Shown: piece after piece, positions 16,041 through 28,078 of the stretch
Numbering within the stretch: position 1 is the stretch's first letter
Layout: each line of letters begins with the position of its first letter
Origin: Ramlibacter sp.
GTDB taxonomy: Bacteria > Pseudomonadota > Gammaproteobacteria > Burkholderiales > Burkholderiaceae_C
Assembly: GCA_022844525.1 (NCBI GenBank)
Contig: JALHLO010000004.1
Location: 1 to 48,481, forward strand
DNA: 48,481 bases
Direction: 5' to 3'
Notes under the pieces: generated by a model
What the model saw: only the letters and a program-made list of their open reading frames with translations
The model's database searches: none
Told to the model about the DNA's origin: nothing
Position numbers and translations under genes: made by a program

Positions 16041-16099
16041 GCCGCCGGGCCGCTCCCAAGGCGAATGCCGCAGCGCTTCGCGCGGAGGCTTCCGAATGA
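16037..16099 (+). CDS. possible 20-residue bridging ORF between ftsL and ftsI
   Basis: ATG at 16037 shares ATGA with the ftsL stop. The ORF runs 20 codons (MSRRAAPK... ending RAEASE), and its TGA shares ATGA with the ftsI start at 16096. It thus fills the only 55-base gap in an otherwise overlapping chain. It is in a different frame from ftsI, so it is not an N-terminal extension. The codons near its end carry the GGAGG ribosome site of ftsI (16084-16088). The peptide is basic and alanine-rich with no domain. A role as a translational bridge is inferred, and it may be fortuitous. Confidence 0.35.
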   Translation: MSRRAAPKANAAALRAEASE

Positions 16100-17832
16100 G
16101 CGGACGCGTGGTCGCCTATTCCTCCAGCCCGCTGCTGGCCAGCCGCACGCCGGTGTGGCGCAGCAAGCTGATCGTCGCCGGCATCGCCTTCGCCTTCCTG
16201 GGCCTGGCCGGCCGTGCCGCCTGGGTGCAGGTCTTCGGCAACGACTTCTATCGCAAGCAGGGCGAGGTGCGCTTCGCGCGCACGCTGGAACTGCCGGCCA
16301 ACCGCGGCCGCATCCTGGACCGCAACGGGCTGCTGCTCGCCACCAGCGTGCCGGTGCCCAGCATCTGGGCCATCCCGGAGGACATCGAGCGCGACCGGAC
16401 GAAGCTCGCGCAGCTCGCCAGGCTGCTGCAGATGCCGCTGCCCGAGCTGATGGGCAAGCTGGAGGAAGAGGACCGCAGCTTCGTGTGGCTCAAGCGCCAG
16501 GTGGACGAGGCCACCGCGCGCCAGATCGCCTCGCTGGACATCAAGGGCATCTACCAGCGCAAGGAGTACCGCCGCCAGTACCCCGAGGGCGAGGCCGCGG
16601 CGCACATCGTCGGCTTCACCGGCGTGGAGGACCAGGGCCAGGAAGGCGTGGAGCTCGCGTTCAACAAGGAACTGGCGGGCCGCCCCGGCTCGCGCCGCGT
16701 GATCAAGGACCGCCTGGGCCGCATCGTCGAGGACGTGGGCGAACAGGTGCCGCCGATCGCCGGCCGCGACCTGCAGCTGTCGGTGGACAGCAAGGTGCAG
16801 TTCTTCGCCTACCAGAAGCTCAAGGACGCGGTGCTGGAGAACAAGGCGAAGGCCGGCAGCGTGGTGGTGCTGGACGTGCAGACCGGCGAGGTGCTGGCGC
16901 TGGCCAACTACCCGAGCTATTCGCCGGCCAACCGCCAGAACCTCACGGGCGCGCAGTTGCGCAACCGCGCGCTGACCGACACCTTCGAGCCCGGCTCCAC
17001 GATGAAGCCCTTCATCGCGGCGCTCGCGCTCGAAAAGGGGCTGGTGAAGGCGAACACGTCCATCCAGACCGCGCCGGGCCGCATCACCATCGGCGGCTCC
17101 ACGATCACCGACGCGCACCCGCACGGCGTGCTCACCGTGTCCGAAGTGATCCAGAAGTCCAGCAACGTCGGCACGGTCAAGATGGCCATGCAGATGCAGC
17201 CGAAGGACATGTGGGAGATGTACAGCCAGGTCGGCCTCGGCCAGCGCCCGCAGCTCCCCTTCCCGGGCGTCGTCACCGGCAAGCTGCGCGCGCACAAGAC
17301 CTGGCGGCCGATCGAGCAGGCGACCATGAGCTATGGCTACGGCCTGTCGGCCAGCCTGTTCCAGCTCGCGCGCGCCTACACCGTGTTCGCCCGCGACGGC
17401 GAGCTGGTCCCGGTGACGCTGGTCAAGACCTCCGTGCCGGCCTACGGCCTGCGCGTGCTGCAGCCGGAAACGGCGCAGGCCGTGCGGCACATGCTGCACC
17501 TGGCCACGCAGAGCGGCGGCACCGCGCCCAAGGCGCAGACCATGGGCTACTCGGTGGGCGGCAAGACCGGCACGGCGCACAAGCAGGAAGGCAAGGGCTA
17601 CGCGGACCGCAAGTACCGCGGCTTCTTCGTCGGCGTGGCGCCGGTGGAAAAGCCGCGCATCGTGGTCGCGGTGATGATCGACGAGCCCAGCGGCGGCCGC
17701 TACTTCGGCGGCGACGTGGCCGCGCCGGTGTTCAGCGCCACGGTGCAGCAGACGCTGCGCATGCTGGGCGTGCAGCCGGACATGAACGTGAAGCCGCAGA
17801 TCGTGGTGCAGGCCGTGGAGGAGTCGTTCTGA
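16096..17832 (+). CDS. ftsI: septal peptidoglycan transpeptidase FtsI (PBP3)
   Basis: A 578-residue class B penicillin-binding protein that cross-links septal peptidoglycan with FtsW. Short cytoplasmic N-terminus, one membrane segment (about 26-46), then the pedestal domain (ELPANRGRILDRNG is box 1). The transpeptidase domain has catalytic S301 in STMK, SSN at 355-357 and KTGT at 490-493, all intact. GGAGG lies 7 bases before the ATG. It is followed by murE with a 1-base overlap (TGATG). Confidence 0.96.
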   Translation: MSGRVVAYSSSPLLASRTPVWRSKLIVAGIAFAFLGLAGRAAWVQVFGNDFYRKQGEVRFARTLELPANRGRILDRNGLLLATSVPVPSIWAIPEDIERDRTKLAQLARLLQMPLPELMGKLEEEDRSFVWLKRQVDEATARQIASLDIKGIYQRKEYRRQYPEGEAAAHIVGFTGVEDQGQEGVELAFNKELAGRPGSRRVIKDRLGRIVEDVGEQVPPIAGRDLQLSVDSKVQFFAYQKLKDAVLENKAKAGSVVVLDVQTGEVLALANYPSYSPANRQNLTGAQLRNRALTDTFEPGSTMKPFIAALALEKGLVKANTSIQTAPGRITIGGSTITDAHPHGVLTVSEVIQKSSNVGTVKMAMQMQPKDMWEMYSQVGLGQRPQLPFPGVVTGKLRAHKTWRPIEQATMSYGYGLSASLFQLARAYTVFARDGELVPVTLVKTSVPAYGLRVLQPETAQAVRHMLHLATQSGGTAPKAQTMGYSVGGKTGTAHKQEGKGYADRKYRGFFVGVAPVEKPRIVVAVMIDEPSGGRYFGGDVAAPVFSATVQQTLRMLGVQPDMNVKPQIVVQAVEESF

Positions 17833-19328
17833 TGCGGGTCCTGCGCACACCCCGCGAAGCGGCCGAGTGGCTGCGCTCGCGCGTCACCGGCGAGCTGCAT
17901 TGCGACAGCCGCAAGGTCGGCGCGGGCGACGGCTTCATCGCCTGGCCGGGCGCCGCGACCGACGGCCGCAAGTTCGTCGCCGGCGCGCTGCAGCAGGGCG
18001 CCAAGGCCTGCCTGGTCGAATCCGCGGGCAGCGAGGCCTGGCACTTTGACAGCGAGGCCGTCGCCGGCTACGAAGGCCTGAAGGCGGCCACCGGCACTAT
18101 CGGCGCCCTGTACTACGGCGAGCCGAGCAAGGAACTCTCCGTGCTGGCCGTCACCGGCACCAACGGCAAGACCTCCACCGCCTGGTGGCTGGCGCAGGCA
18201 CTGACCAACCTGCAGCCGCAACCCATGCCCTGCGGCCTGATCGGCACGCTGGGCATCGGCCGGCCGCCGCACGTGGAGCACACCGGCCTGACCACGCCCG
18301 ACCCGGTGCTGATGCAGCGGCACTTCCGCCGCTTTGTGCAGCAGGGCGACCAGGCCTGCGCGATCGAGGCTTCTTCGATCGGCATCGTGGAACGGCGCAT
18401 GGACGGCACGCGCATCCGCGTGGCCGCCTTCACCAACTTCACGCAGGACCACCTGGACTACCACGGCAGCATGGAAGCCTACTGGGCGGCCAAGGAAGAA
18501 CTGTTCCGCTGGCCGGGCCTGCAGGCGGCGGTGCTGAACGTGGACGACGAGAAGGGCGCGGCCCTGGAGGCCATGCTCAAGCCCGCCGTGGTCGACGTGT
18601 GGACCTATTCCTGCGGGCGCGAAGCGCGCCTGCGCGCACTGGACATCGGCTACACCGACGAAGGCCTGCGCTTCGTCGTCGCCGAAGGCGCGGAGCGGCA
18701 CGAGCTGCGCACCTCGCTGATCGGCCAGTACAACATCTCCAACCTGCTGGGCGTGGTCGGCATGATGCGCGCGCTGCACGTGCCGCTGGCCGATGCGGTC
18801 GCGGCCTGCGCCGACCTGCTGCCCGTGCCGGGCCGCATGGAGCGCCTGAACGAAGCCGGCAAGCCGATCGTGGCCGTCGACTACGCGCACACGCCCGATG
18901 CCCTGGAGAAGGGGCTCGAAGCGCTGCGGCCGCTGGCGCAGCAGCGCGGCGGCAAGCTCTGGTGCGTGTTCGGCTGCGGCGGCGACCGCGACCCGACCAA
19001 GCGCCCGCTGATGGCCGCGGTGGCGGAGAAGAACGCCGATTGTGTCGTCGTCACCAGCGACAACCCCCGCAGCGAGAAGCCGGAAGCCATCATCAGCCAG
19101 GTGCTGCTCGGCCTGTCGCACCGCGACAGCGTGGAAGTGCAGGCCGACCGCGCCCGCGCGATCGCCGAAACGGTGGCCGCCGCCGCCCCCGGCGACGTGA
19201 TCCTGGTCGCGGGCAAGGGCCACGAGGACTACCAGGAGATCGCGGGCGTCAAGCACCCGTTCTCCGACCAGGCGCATGCGGCGCAGGCCATCCAGAACTA
19301 CCGGCAGCGCCAGGGAAACAGGAAATGA
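17832..19328 (+). CDS. murE: UDP-MurNAc-tripeptide ligase MurE (meso-DAP adding)
   Basis: A 498-residue cytoplasmic Mur ligase adding the third stem residue. The ATP loop GTNGKTS starts at 109. The DNPR motif at 410-413 is the arginine-containing signature for meso-diaminopimelate rather than lysine. The carbamylated-lysine region and YDYAHTPDALEKGL-type C-terminal block (here VDYAHTPDALEKGL) are present. The ATG overlaps the ftsI stop by one base, and the stop overlaps murF by four. Length matches E. coli MurE (495). Confidence 0.96.
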   Translation: MRVLRTPREAAEWLRSRVTGELHCDSRKVGAGDGFIAWPGAATDGRKFVAGALQQGAKACLVESAGSEAWHFDSEAVAGYEGLKAATGTIGALYYGEPSKELSVLAVTGTNGKTSTAWWLAQALTNLQPQPMPCGLIGTLGIGRPPHVEHTGLTTPDPVLMQRHFRRFVQQGDQACAIEASSIGIVERRMDGTRIRVAAFTNFTQDHLDYHGSMEAYWAAKEELFRWPGLQAAVLNVDDEKGAALEAMLKPAVVDVWTYSCGREARLRALDIGYTDEGLRFVVAEGAERHELRTSLIGQYNISNLLGVVGMMRALHVPLADAVAACADLLPVPGRMERLNEAGKPIVAVDYAHTPDALEKGLEALRPLAQQRGGKLWCVFGCGGDRDPTKRPLMAAVAEKNADCVVVTSDNPRSEKPEAIISQVLLGLSHRDSVEVQADRARAIAETVAAAAPGDVILVAGKGHEDYQEIAGVKHPFSDQAHAAQAIQNYRQRQGNRK

Positions 19329-20710
19329 TCCACATGTTCAAGCTCCAGCAGGCTGCCGAATGGACCGGCGGCCGGCTCGTCGGCGACGGCGGCGTGCAGG
19401 TCAGGCGCGTGCACACCGACACCCGCACGCTGGAAGCCGGCGACCTGTTCGTGGCCCTGAAGGGCGAGCGCTTCGACGCCAACGACTTCATCGCCGATGC
19501 GCGCGCCAAGGGCGCCGTGGCGGCGATCGCGCAGCCGGGCCGCCTGCCCGCCGGCATGCCCGGCATCGAGGTGGACGACAGCAAGCTGGCGCTGGGCGTG
19601 CTGGCCCAGGCCTGGCGCCGCCGCTACAAGCTGCCGCTGATCGCGGTGACCGGCAGCAACGGCAAGACCACGGTGACGCAGATGATCGCGTCCATCCTGA
19701 AGGCCTGGCAGCCGGACCACCACCTCGCCACGCAAGGCAACCTGAACAACGACATCGGGCTGCCGCTCACGCTGCTGCGCCTGACCGGCGCGCACCGCAT
19801 CGGCGTGATCGAGCTCGGGATGAACCATCCCGGCGAGATCGGCTACCTGGCGCAGCTCGCCGAGCCGACGGTGGCGCTGGTGAACAACGCGCAGCGCGAA
19901 CACCAGGAGTTCATGGCCACGGTGGAAGCCGTGGCGCGGGAGAACGGCAGCGTGTTCGCGGCGCTGCCGCGCCAGGGCGTGGCGGTGTTTCCCGCCGGCG
20001 ACGCCTTCACGATGCTCTGGACGGGCCTTGCCGACGCTCGGCCCTGCATGACTTTCGGCGACACGCGCGACAGCGGCGCCGACCTCTTTCTGGCCGGGTC
20101 TGAATGGCAACAGGGGCATTGGCAGGTCCGGGCGGAAACGCCCGCCGGCCCGATGAACTTCCGACTCCATATCGCCGGCCGCCACAACGTGCGCAACGCG
20201 CTCGCGGCCGCCACCTGCGCGCTGGCCGCGGGCGTGCCGCTGAAGGACATCGCGCGCGGGCTCGAGGGCTTCGAGCCCGTGAAGGGCCGCTCGCGCGCGC
20301 TGGCCGTGCCGCTCGGCGCGCGCACCCTCACGCTGGTGGACGACACCTACAACGCCAACCCCGACTCGGTGCGCGCGGCGATCGACGTGCTGGCGGAACT
20401 GCCGGGGCCCCGCCTGCTGGTGCTGGGCGACATGGGCGAGGTCGGCAACCAGGGTCCCGCCTTCCATGCGGAAGTGGGCGACTACGCGCGCGAACGCGGC
20501 ATCGAGCAGCTGTTCACGCTGGGCGAGCAGGCGGCCGCGATGAAGGGTCGCCACTTCGGCGACATCGGTCAACTCAATGCCGCCGTGCTGCAGGCTCTCG
20601 CCGGCACCGAGAGCGTGCTGGTGAAAGGTTCGCGCTTCATGAAGATGGAACGGGTGGTGGAAGCGGTCAGGGCCCATGCCGGGCAACAAGAGCAAGGAGG
20701 CGCCCGATGA
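19325..20710 (+). CDS. murF: UDP-MurNAc-pentapeptide synthetase MurF
   Basis: A 461-residue ligase adding D-Ala-D-Ala to the UDP-MurNAc-tripeptide. ATP loop [10 protein letters not shown] begins at 110. LMRL-type and GMNHPGEI motifs (here [13 protein letters not shown]) and the C-terminal [17 protein letters not shown] are diagnostic. An alternative start four codons in (MFKLQQ) is possible, but MIHMFKLQQ has the ATGA overlap with murE. The product feeds MraY, encoded next. Confidence 0.95.
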   Translation: MIHMFKLQQAAEWTGGRLVGDGGVQVRRVHTDTRTLEAGDLFVALKGERFDANDFIADARAKGAVAAIAQPGRLPAGMPGIEVDDSKLALGVLAQAWRRRYKLPLIAVTGSNGKTTVTQMIASILKAWQPDHHLATQGNLNNDIGLPLTLLRLTGAHRIGVIELGMNHPGEIGYLAQLAEPTVALVNNAQREHQEFMATVEAVARENGSVFAALPRQGVAVFPAGDAFTMLWTGLADARPCMTFGDTRDSGADLFLAGSEWQQGHWQVRAETPAGPMNFRLHIAGRHNVRNALAAATCALAAGVPLKDIARGLEGFEPVKGRSRALAVPLGARTLTLVDDTYNANPDSVRAAIDVLAELPGPRLLVLGDMGEVGNQGPAFHAEVGDYARERGIEQLFTLGEQAAAMKGRHFGDIGQLNAAVLQALAGTESVLVKGSRFMKMERVVEAVRAHAGQQEQGGAR

Positions 20711-21885
20711 TCGTCAGCCTTGCCGCATGGCTGCAGAGCCACGGCCACGAGTTCGGCTTCATGCGGGTGTTCCAGTACATCACCTTCCGCGCGGTGATGG
20801 CGGCCATGACCGCGCTGCTGATCGGCATCATCGCCGGCCCCTGGGTGATCCGCCGCCTGACCGAACTGAAGATCGGCCAGCCGGTGCGCGACTACGCGAT
20901 GCAGTCGCACCTGGTCAAGAGCGGCACGCCCACCATGGGCGGGGTTCTGATCCTGATCTCCATCACGGTCTCCACCATCCTCTGGTTCGACTGGACCAAC
21001 CGCTTCGTCTGGATCGTGATGCTGGTGACGCTGGGCTTCGGCGCGATCGGCTGGGTGGACGACTGGCGCAAGGTGGTCAACAAGGACCCGGAAGGCATGC
21101 CGTCGCGCGAGAAGTACTTCTGGCAGTCGCTGATCGGGCTGGTGGCCGCGCTGTACCTGGCCTTCAGCGTCTCGGAGACGACCAACGTGCGGGTGCTGGG
21201 CCTGTTCTTCGACTGGGTGCGCTCCGGCTTCGACATGAACCTGCCGCCCAAGGCCAACCTGCTGGTGCCCTTCGTCAAGGAGATCAGCTACCCGCTGGGC
21301 GTGTTCGGCTTCGTGATCATGACCTACTTCGTGATCGTCGGATCCAGCAACGCGGTGAACCTCACCGACGGCCTCGACGGGCTGGCGATCATGCCGGTGG
21401 TGATGGTCGGCTCGGCGCTGGGCGTGTTCGCCTACGTCACCGGCAACGTGAACTACTCCAAGTACCTGCTGCTGCCCTACATCCCGGGCTCCGGCGAGCT
21501 GCTGATCTTCTGCGCCGCGGTGGCGGGCGCGGGCCTGGCCTTCCTCTGGTTCAACGCGCACCCGGCGCAGGTGTTCATGGGCGACGTGGGCGCGCTGGCC
21601 CTGGGCGGCGCGCTGGGCACCATCGCCGTGATCGTGCGCCAGGAGATCGTGCTGGCGATCATGGGCGGCATCTTCGTGGTGGAGGCCATCTCCGTGATGG
21701 TGCAGGTCGTGTACTTCAAGTACACCAAGCGCCGCTACGGCCAGGGCCGGCGCATCCTGCTGATGGCGCCGCTGCACCACCATTTCGAGAAGACCGGCTG
21801 GAAGGAAACGCAGGTCGTGGTCCGCTTCTGGATCATCACGATGCTGCTGTGCCTCATCGGCCTGTCTACGCTGAAGCTGCGGTGA
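20707..21885 (+). CDS. mraY: phospho-MurNAc-pentapeptide transferase MraY
   Basis: A 392-residue polytopic enzyme that moves phospho-MurNAc-pentapeptide to undecaprenyl phosphate, making lipid I. About ten membrane helices are visible. Signature segments include KSGTPTMGG, the metal/substrate motif [23 protein letters not shown], and the histidine loop [15 protein letters not shown]. The length is within the range of proteobacterial MraY (360-392). The start overlaps murF by four bases, and the stop overlaps murD by one (TGATG). Confidence 0.96.
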   Translation: MIVSLAAWLQSHGHEFGFMRVFQYITFRAVMAAMTALLIGIIAGPWVIRRLTELKIGQPVRDYAMQSHLVKSGTPTMGGVLILISITVSTILWFDWTNRFVWIVMLVTLGFGAIGWVDDWRKVVNKDPEGMPSREKYFWQSLIGLVAALYLAFSVSETTNVRVLGLFFDWVRSGFDMNLPPKANLLVPFVKEISYPLGVFGFVIMTYFVIVGSSNAVNLTDGLDGLAIMPVVMVGSALGVFAYVTGNVNYSKYLLLPYIPGSGELLIFCAAVAGAGLAFLWFNAHPAQVFMGDVGALALGGALGTIAVIVRQEIVLAIMGGIFVVEAISVMVQVVYFKYTKRRYGQGRRILLMAPLHHHFEKTGWKETQVVVRFWIITMLLCLIGLSTLKLR

Positions 21886-23399
21886 TGGAAACCATGCGCG
21901 ACCAGAAAGTCCTCGTCCTCGGCTGCGGTGCATCCGGGCTGGCGATGGCGCGCTGGTGCGCGGGCCAGGGCGCGCAGGTGACGGTGGCCGACACGCGCGA
22001 GGCGCCGCCGCAGCTGGCGCTGCTGCGCGAGCAGCTGCCGCAGGCGCGATTCGTGCACGGCGAGTTCACCGCGCAGCTCGCCGAGGGCATGCAGCTCGTG
22101 CTGCGCAGCCCCGGGCTGACGCCGCAGCAGGTCGCCCCGGTGGAGCAGGCCGCGCGTGCCGCCGGCGTGCCGGTGCGCGGCGAACTGGGCCTCTTCGCGG
22201 ATGCGCTGGCGGCGATGCGCCAGGACAACGGCTACCACCCGGCGGTGCTCGCGGTGACCGGCACCAACGGCAAGACCACGGTCACGGCGCTCACGGGGCA
22301 GCTGGTGGAGCGCAGCGGCAAGACGGTGGCGGTGGCGGGCAACATCGGCCCGACGCTGCTCGACACGCTGGTGCACAAGCGCGACGCGGGCGCGCTGCCG
22401 CAGGTGTGGGTGCTGGAGCTGTCCAGCTTCCAGCTCGATGGCGCGACCGGGTTCGAGCCGACGGCGGCCACGGTGCTGAACGTGACCCAGGACCACCTGG
22501 ACTGGCACGGCACGATGCAAGCGTACGCAGAGGCGAAGTCGCGCGTGTTCGGCAAGACCGCGCGCATGGTCCTCAACCGCGACGACCCGCTGGTGATGAA
22601 GATGCTGCCCGAGCCCGTGCGGCTCAAGGGCGGCAAGTACGAGCAGCGCGACTACGTCACCTTCGGCGGCGACCTGCCCAGGCGCCCCGGCGACTTCGGC
22701 CTGGAGATCGTCAACGACATGGCCTGGCTGGTGCGCGCGCACGAGGCCGACGAAACCGAAAAACGCCGCAAGGACGAAGAGGTGGAGATCCATCTCCAGC
22801 GCTTCATGCCGGCGGACGCCCTGCGCATCCGCGGCCGCCACAACGCGATCAATGCGCTGGCGGCGCTGGCGCTGGCCACCTCCGCCGGCTGCCAGCTCGC
22901 GCCCATGCTGTACGGCCTGCGCGAATACCGCGGCGAGCCGCACCGGGTCGAGTCCGTCGCCATCGTCAACGGCGTCGAGTATTTCGACGACAGCAAGGGC
23001 ACCAACGTCGGCGCGACGGTCGCGGCGCTGCACGGCCTGGGCGCGGAGCGCAAGCTGGTCGTGATCCTGGGCGGCGACGGCAAGGGCCAGGACTTCGCGC
23101 CGCTGGCCGCGCCGGTGGCGCGCTTCGCGCGCGCCGCGGTGCTGATCGGCCGCGACGGGCCGCAGATCCGCGCCGTGCTGGAGCCCACCGGCGTGCCGCT
23201 GGTCGAGGCGGCGTCGATGGAAGAGGCGGTGAAGCTGGCGACGCAGCGCGCCCACGCCGGTGACGCCGTCCTGATGTCGCCCGCCTGCGCCAGCTTCGAC
23301 ATGTTCCGCAACTACCCGCACCGCGCCGAAGTGTTCCGCGCCGCGGTGCAGGCGGTGGCCGACGAAGCCGGCGCGATGACGCAGGGAGGTGAAGCTTGA
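21885..23399 (+). CDS. murD: UDP-MurNAc-L-alanine:D-glutamate ligase MurD
   Basis: A 504-residue Mur ligase, longer than E. coli MurD (438). The N-terminal Rossmann domain starts [18 protein letters not shown], the ATP loop GTNGKTT is at 126, and the C-terminal domain has [12 protein letters not shown]. The extra length is mostly an insertion near residues 250-310 (charged [16 protein letters not shown]) that is usual in Burkholderiales. I chose METMRDQK, which overlaps the mraY stop; MRDQK three codons later is an alternative. The stop overlaps the TTG of ftsW. Confidence 0.95.
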   Translation: METMRDQKVLVLGCGASGLAMARWCAGQGAQVTVADTREAPPQLALLREQLPQARFVHGEFTAQLAEGMQLVLRSPGLTPQQVAPVEQAARAAGVPVRGELGLFADALAAMRQDNGYHPAVLAVTGTNGKTTVTALTGQLVERSGKTVAVAGNIGPTLLDTLVHKRDAGALPQVWVLELSSFQLDGATGFEPTAATVLNVTQDHLDWHGTMQAYAEAKSRVFGKTARMVLNRDDPLVMKMLPEPVRLKGGKYEQRDYVTFGGDLPRRPGDFGLEIVNDMAWLVRAHEADETEKRRKDEEVEIHLQRFMPADALRIRGRHNAINALAALALATSAGCQLAPMLYGLREYRGEPHRVESVAIVNGVEYFDDSKGTNVGATVAALHGLGAERKLVVILGGDGKGQDFAPLAAPVARFARAAVLIGRDGPQIRAVLEPTGVPLVEAASMEEAVKLATQRAHAGDAVLMSPACASFDMFRNYPHRAEVFRAAVQAVADEAGAMTQGGEA

Positions 23400-24643
23400 C
23401 GCTGGCCCAGGCCATCGCGGGCCTGATCCGCAATCCGTTCGGCAGCGGTTCGGCCGCCGCATGGATGCCGGCGCCAGGCCGGCATGACATGTCCCGCCAC
23501 CCGGCCGGCCAGAGCGCCTTCGACCCCGCCCTGCTGTGGGTCACCGTCGCCCTGCTCGCCTGGGGCCTGGTGATGGTGTATTCCGCCTCGATCGCGCTGC
23601 CGGACAACCCCAAGTTCGGCCGCTACGCCCACACCTACTTCCTCAGCCGCCACGCCCTGTTCCTCGCGCTGTCCTTCGTCGTCGGCCTGCTCGTCTTCCA
23701 GGTGAAGGTGGAGACCTGGGAGCGGATCGCGCCCTGGCTGTTCGTCGCCTCGCTGCTGCTGCTGGTGCTGGTGCTGATCCCGCACATCGGCAAGGGCGTC
23801 AACGGCGCGCGCCGCTGGATCACGCTCGGGCCCGCGTCCTTCCAGCCGTCCGAGCTGGCGAAGTTCGCCGTGCTGCTCTATGCCGCCAATTACATGGTGC
23901 GCAAGATGGAAGTGAAGGAGCGCTTCTTCCGCGCCGTGCTGCCGATGGCCGCGGCCGTCGCCATCGTCGGCGTGCTGCTGCTGGCCGAGCCGGACATGGG
24001 CGCCTTCATGGTGATCGCGGTGATCGCGATGGGCATCCTGTTCCTGGGCGGCGTGAACGCCCGCATGTTCTTCCTGATCGCGGCGGTGATCACCGTCGCC
24101 TTCATGCTGATGATCGCGCTGTCGGACTGGCGGCGCGAGCGCATCTTCGCCTACCTCGATCCCTGGAGCGAGAAGCACGCGCTGGGCAAGGGCTACCAGC
24201 TGTCGCACTCGCTGATCGCCATCGGCCGCGGCGAGATCTTCGGCGTGGGCCTGGGCGGCAGCGTCGAGAAGCTGCACTGGCTGCCCGAGGCGCACACCGA
24301 CTTCCTGCTGGCCGTGATCGGCGAGGAATTCGGCCTGGTCGGCGTGGTGACGCTGATCGGCCTGTTCCTGTGGATGACGCGCCGCATCATGCACATCGGC
24401 CGGCAGGCGATCGCGCTGGACCGCGTGTTCGCCGGACTGGTGGCGCAAGGCGTCGGCATCTGGATGGGGTTCCAGGCCTTCATCAACATGGGCGTCAACC
24501 TCGGCGCGCTGCCGACCAAGGGCCTGACGCTGCCCCTCATGAGTTACGGCGGGTCGGCGGTGCTGATGAACGTGGTGGCGATCGCGGTGGTGCTGCGCAT
24601 CGACTACGAAAACAGGATGCTCATGCGCGGAGGCCGGACATGA
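23396..24643 (+). CDS. ftsW: septal lipid II polymerase FtsW
   Basis: A 415-residue SEDS-family glycosyltransferase with ten membrane helices, the partner of FtsI. The TTG start at 23396 overlaps the murD stop (TTGA) and has GGGAGG just upstream. An in-frame ATG at 23488 (MSRHPAGQ) is the main alternative and would remove a 30-residue cytoplasmic tail. SEDS signatures include [17 protein letters not shown], the [10 protein letters not shown] region carrying the catalytic aspartate, and GEEFGLVGV and [10 protein letters not shown] near the end. Confidence 0.94.
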   Translation: MTLAQAIAGLIRNPFGSGSAAAWMPAPGRHDMSRHPAGQSAFDPALLWVTVALLAWGLVMVYSASIALPDNPKFGRYAHTYFLSRHALFLALSFVVGLLVFQVKVETWERIAPWLFVASLLLLVLVLIPHIGKGVNGARRWITLGPASFQPSELAKFAVLLYAANYMVRKMEVKERFFRAVLPMAAAVAIVGVLLLAEPDMGAFMVIAVIAMGILFLGGVNARMFFLIAAVITVAFMLMIALSDWRRERIFAYLDPWSEKHALGKGYQLSHSLIAIGRGEIFGVGLGGSVEKLHWLPEAHTDFLLAVIGEEFGLVGVVTLIGLFLWMTRRIMHIGRQAIALDRVFAGLVAQGVGIWMGFQAFINMGVNLGALPTKGLTLPLMSYGGSAVLMNVVAIAVVLRIDYENRMLMRGGRT

Positions 24644-25700
24644 GCGAACGCACGGCCCTCGTCATGGCAGGCGGCACCGGCGGCCACATCTTCCCCGGAC
24701 TGGCCGTGGCCGAGGCGCTGCGCGCGCGCGGCTGGCGCGTGCACTGGCTGGGCGCGCCCAACAGCATGGAGGCGCAGCTGGTGCCGCCGCGCGGCTTCCC
24801 GCTGGAGACGGTCAACTTCGGCGGCGTGCGCGGCAAGGGTCTCAAGGCCTACGCCTTCCTGCCGCTGCGCATCCTGCACTCGTTCTGGCAAAGCCTGCGC
24901 ATCGTGCGCCGCGTGCGGCCGCAGGTCGTCGTCGGCCTGGGCGGCTACATCACCTTCCCCGGCGGCATGATGAGCGTGCTGCTCGGCAAGCCCCTGGTCC
25001 TGCACGAGCAGAACTCGGTGGCGGGCATGGCCAACCGCGTGCTCGCGGGCGTGGCCGACCGCGTCTACAGCGCCTTTCCCGGCGTGCTGAAGAAGAGCGA
25101 GTGGGTGGGCAATCCCCTGCGCGAGGCCTTCCTGCGCCAGCCCGCCCCCGCAGCACGCTTCGCCGGCCGCAGCGGCCCGTTGAAGCTTCTGGTGGTCGGC
25201 GGCAGCCTGGGCGCCAAGGCCCTGAACGAGATCGTGCCGCAGGCGCTCGCGCGGATTCCGGCGGCGCAGCGCCCGCAGGTGCTGCACCAGAGCGGCGCGA
25301 AACAGATCGACGAGCTGCGCGCCAACTATGCGCAGGCGGGCGTGGCGGCGGAACTCACGCCCTTCATCGAGGACACGGCCAGCGCGTACGCGGAAGCGGA
25401 CCTCGTGATCTGCCGCGCCGGCGCGAGCACGGTGACGGAGATCGCCGCGGTCGGCGCGCCCGCGCTGTTCGTGCCCTTCCCGCACGCGGTGGACGACCAC
25501 CAGACGACCAACGCCAGATTCCTGGTCGACTCCGGCGGCGGCTGGCTCGTGCCGCAGCGCGAGCTGACGCCCGACCGGCTGGCCACGATGCTGATCACGC
25601 TGACCCGCGACGAGCTGCTGCAACGCGCCGTCGCGGCCAAGAAACTCGAAAAGACCCAGGCGACCGAGCAGGTGGTCGCCGCCTGCGAGGCCCTCGCACG

Positions 25701-25704
<4 letters not shown>
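24640..25704 (+). CDS. murG: lipid II synthase MurG (UDP-GlcNAc transferase)
   Basis: A 354-residue membrane-associated GT-B transferase that converts lipid I to lipid II. The glycine-rich loop [16 protein letters not shown] lies at 9-24, the second loop GGYITFPGG near 105, and the UDP-GlcNAc-binding loop is [31 protein letters not shown] is the donor-site signature. It shares four bases with both ftsW and murC. Length matches E. coli MurG (355). Confidence 0.96.
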
Positions 25705-27109
<1,405 letters not shown>

Positions 27110-27113
<4 letters not shown>

Positions 27114-28078
27114 ACCCCAAGGACTTCGGCAAGGTGGCCGTCCTCATGGGCGGCCGGTCGGCGGAGCGCGACATCTCGCTGATGTCCGGCGGCGGCGTCC
27201 TGAAGGCGCTGCAGTCGCGGGGCGTGGATGCGCACGCCTTCGACCCGGCGGAGCGCGAGCTCGTGGAGCTCAAGCGCGAAGGCTTCCAGCGCTGCTTCAT
27301 CGCGCTGCATGGCCGCTTCGGCGAGGACGGCACGGTGCAGGGCGCGCTGGAACTGCTCGGCATCCCCTACACCGGCTCCGGGGTCATGGCCTCGGCGATC
27401 TCGATCGACAAGGTGATGACCAAGCGGGTGTGGCTGGCCGAAGGGGTGCCGACGCCGCGCTACACGCTGCTCAGGCGCGGCGCCTACCAGCGCGAGCAGG
27501 TGATCGCGATTCCGGACGACCTGGGCCTGCCGCTGATCGTGAAGCCGGCGCGCGAGGGCTCCTCCATCGGCGTGGCGAAGGTGCAGGGCTACTCCGAGAT
27601 GCAGGGCGCGGTCGATGCCGCCGCGGCGCTGGACGCCGACGTGCTGTGCGAGCAGTTCATCGCCGGCGACGAGGTCACCTGCCCGATCCTGGGCACCGGC
27701 GACGGCGCCCGCGCGCTGCCGGTGATCCGCATCGTGGCGCCCGAAGGCAACTACGACTACCAGAACAAGTACTTCACCGACGACACGCAGTACCTGGTGC
27801 CCTGCGGCCTGCCGCAGGGCGAGGAAGAGGCGATCCAGGAGCTGGTGGTCAAGGCCTACCGCGTGCTGGGCTGCCGCGGCTGGGGCCGCATCGACGTGAT
27901 GATCGATGCCGCCACCCGCAAGCCCTACCTGCTGGAGATCAACACCTCGCCCGGCATGACCGGCCACTCGCTGGTGCCCATGTCCGCGCGCGCCGCGGGC
28001 ATCAGCTACGAGGACCTCTGCCTGCGGCTGCTGGCCGACGCCGCGCTGGACCTGGAACCGGGAGCCGCCAAGGCATGA
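27110..28078 (+). CDS. ddl: D-alanine:D-alanine ligase
   Basis: A 322-residue ATP-grasp ligase (DdlB type) that supplies D-Ala-D-Ala to Mur[21 protein letters not shown] opens the protein, [11 protein letters not shown] is the flexible loop, and [15 protein letters not shown] carries metal-binding residues near 275-290. The position between murC and ftsQ is the standard dcw order. The stop overlaps the ftsQ start by four bases. Confidence 0.95.

Noticed and set aside
16037-17832. Idea that the 20-codon ORF is a frameshifted N-terminus of ftsI
   Set aside because: FtsI already has a complete N-terminus, a membrane segment and a GGAGG site at 16084. The ORF ends with its own stop exactly at the ftsI start.
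16009-17850. A 613-codon frame antisense to ftsI
   Set aside because: It has the histidine/leucine/arginine composition of a complement frame, no ribosome site and no homology that I can see.
23488-24643. Shorter ftsW starting at an internal ATG
   Set aside because: The TTG at 23396 has GGGAGG and the TTGA overlap found throughout the cluster. The ATG remains possible but is less supported.
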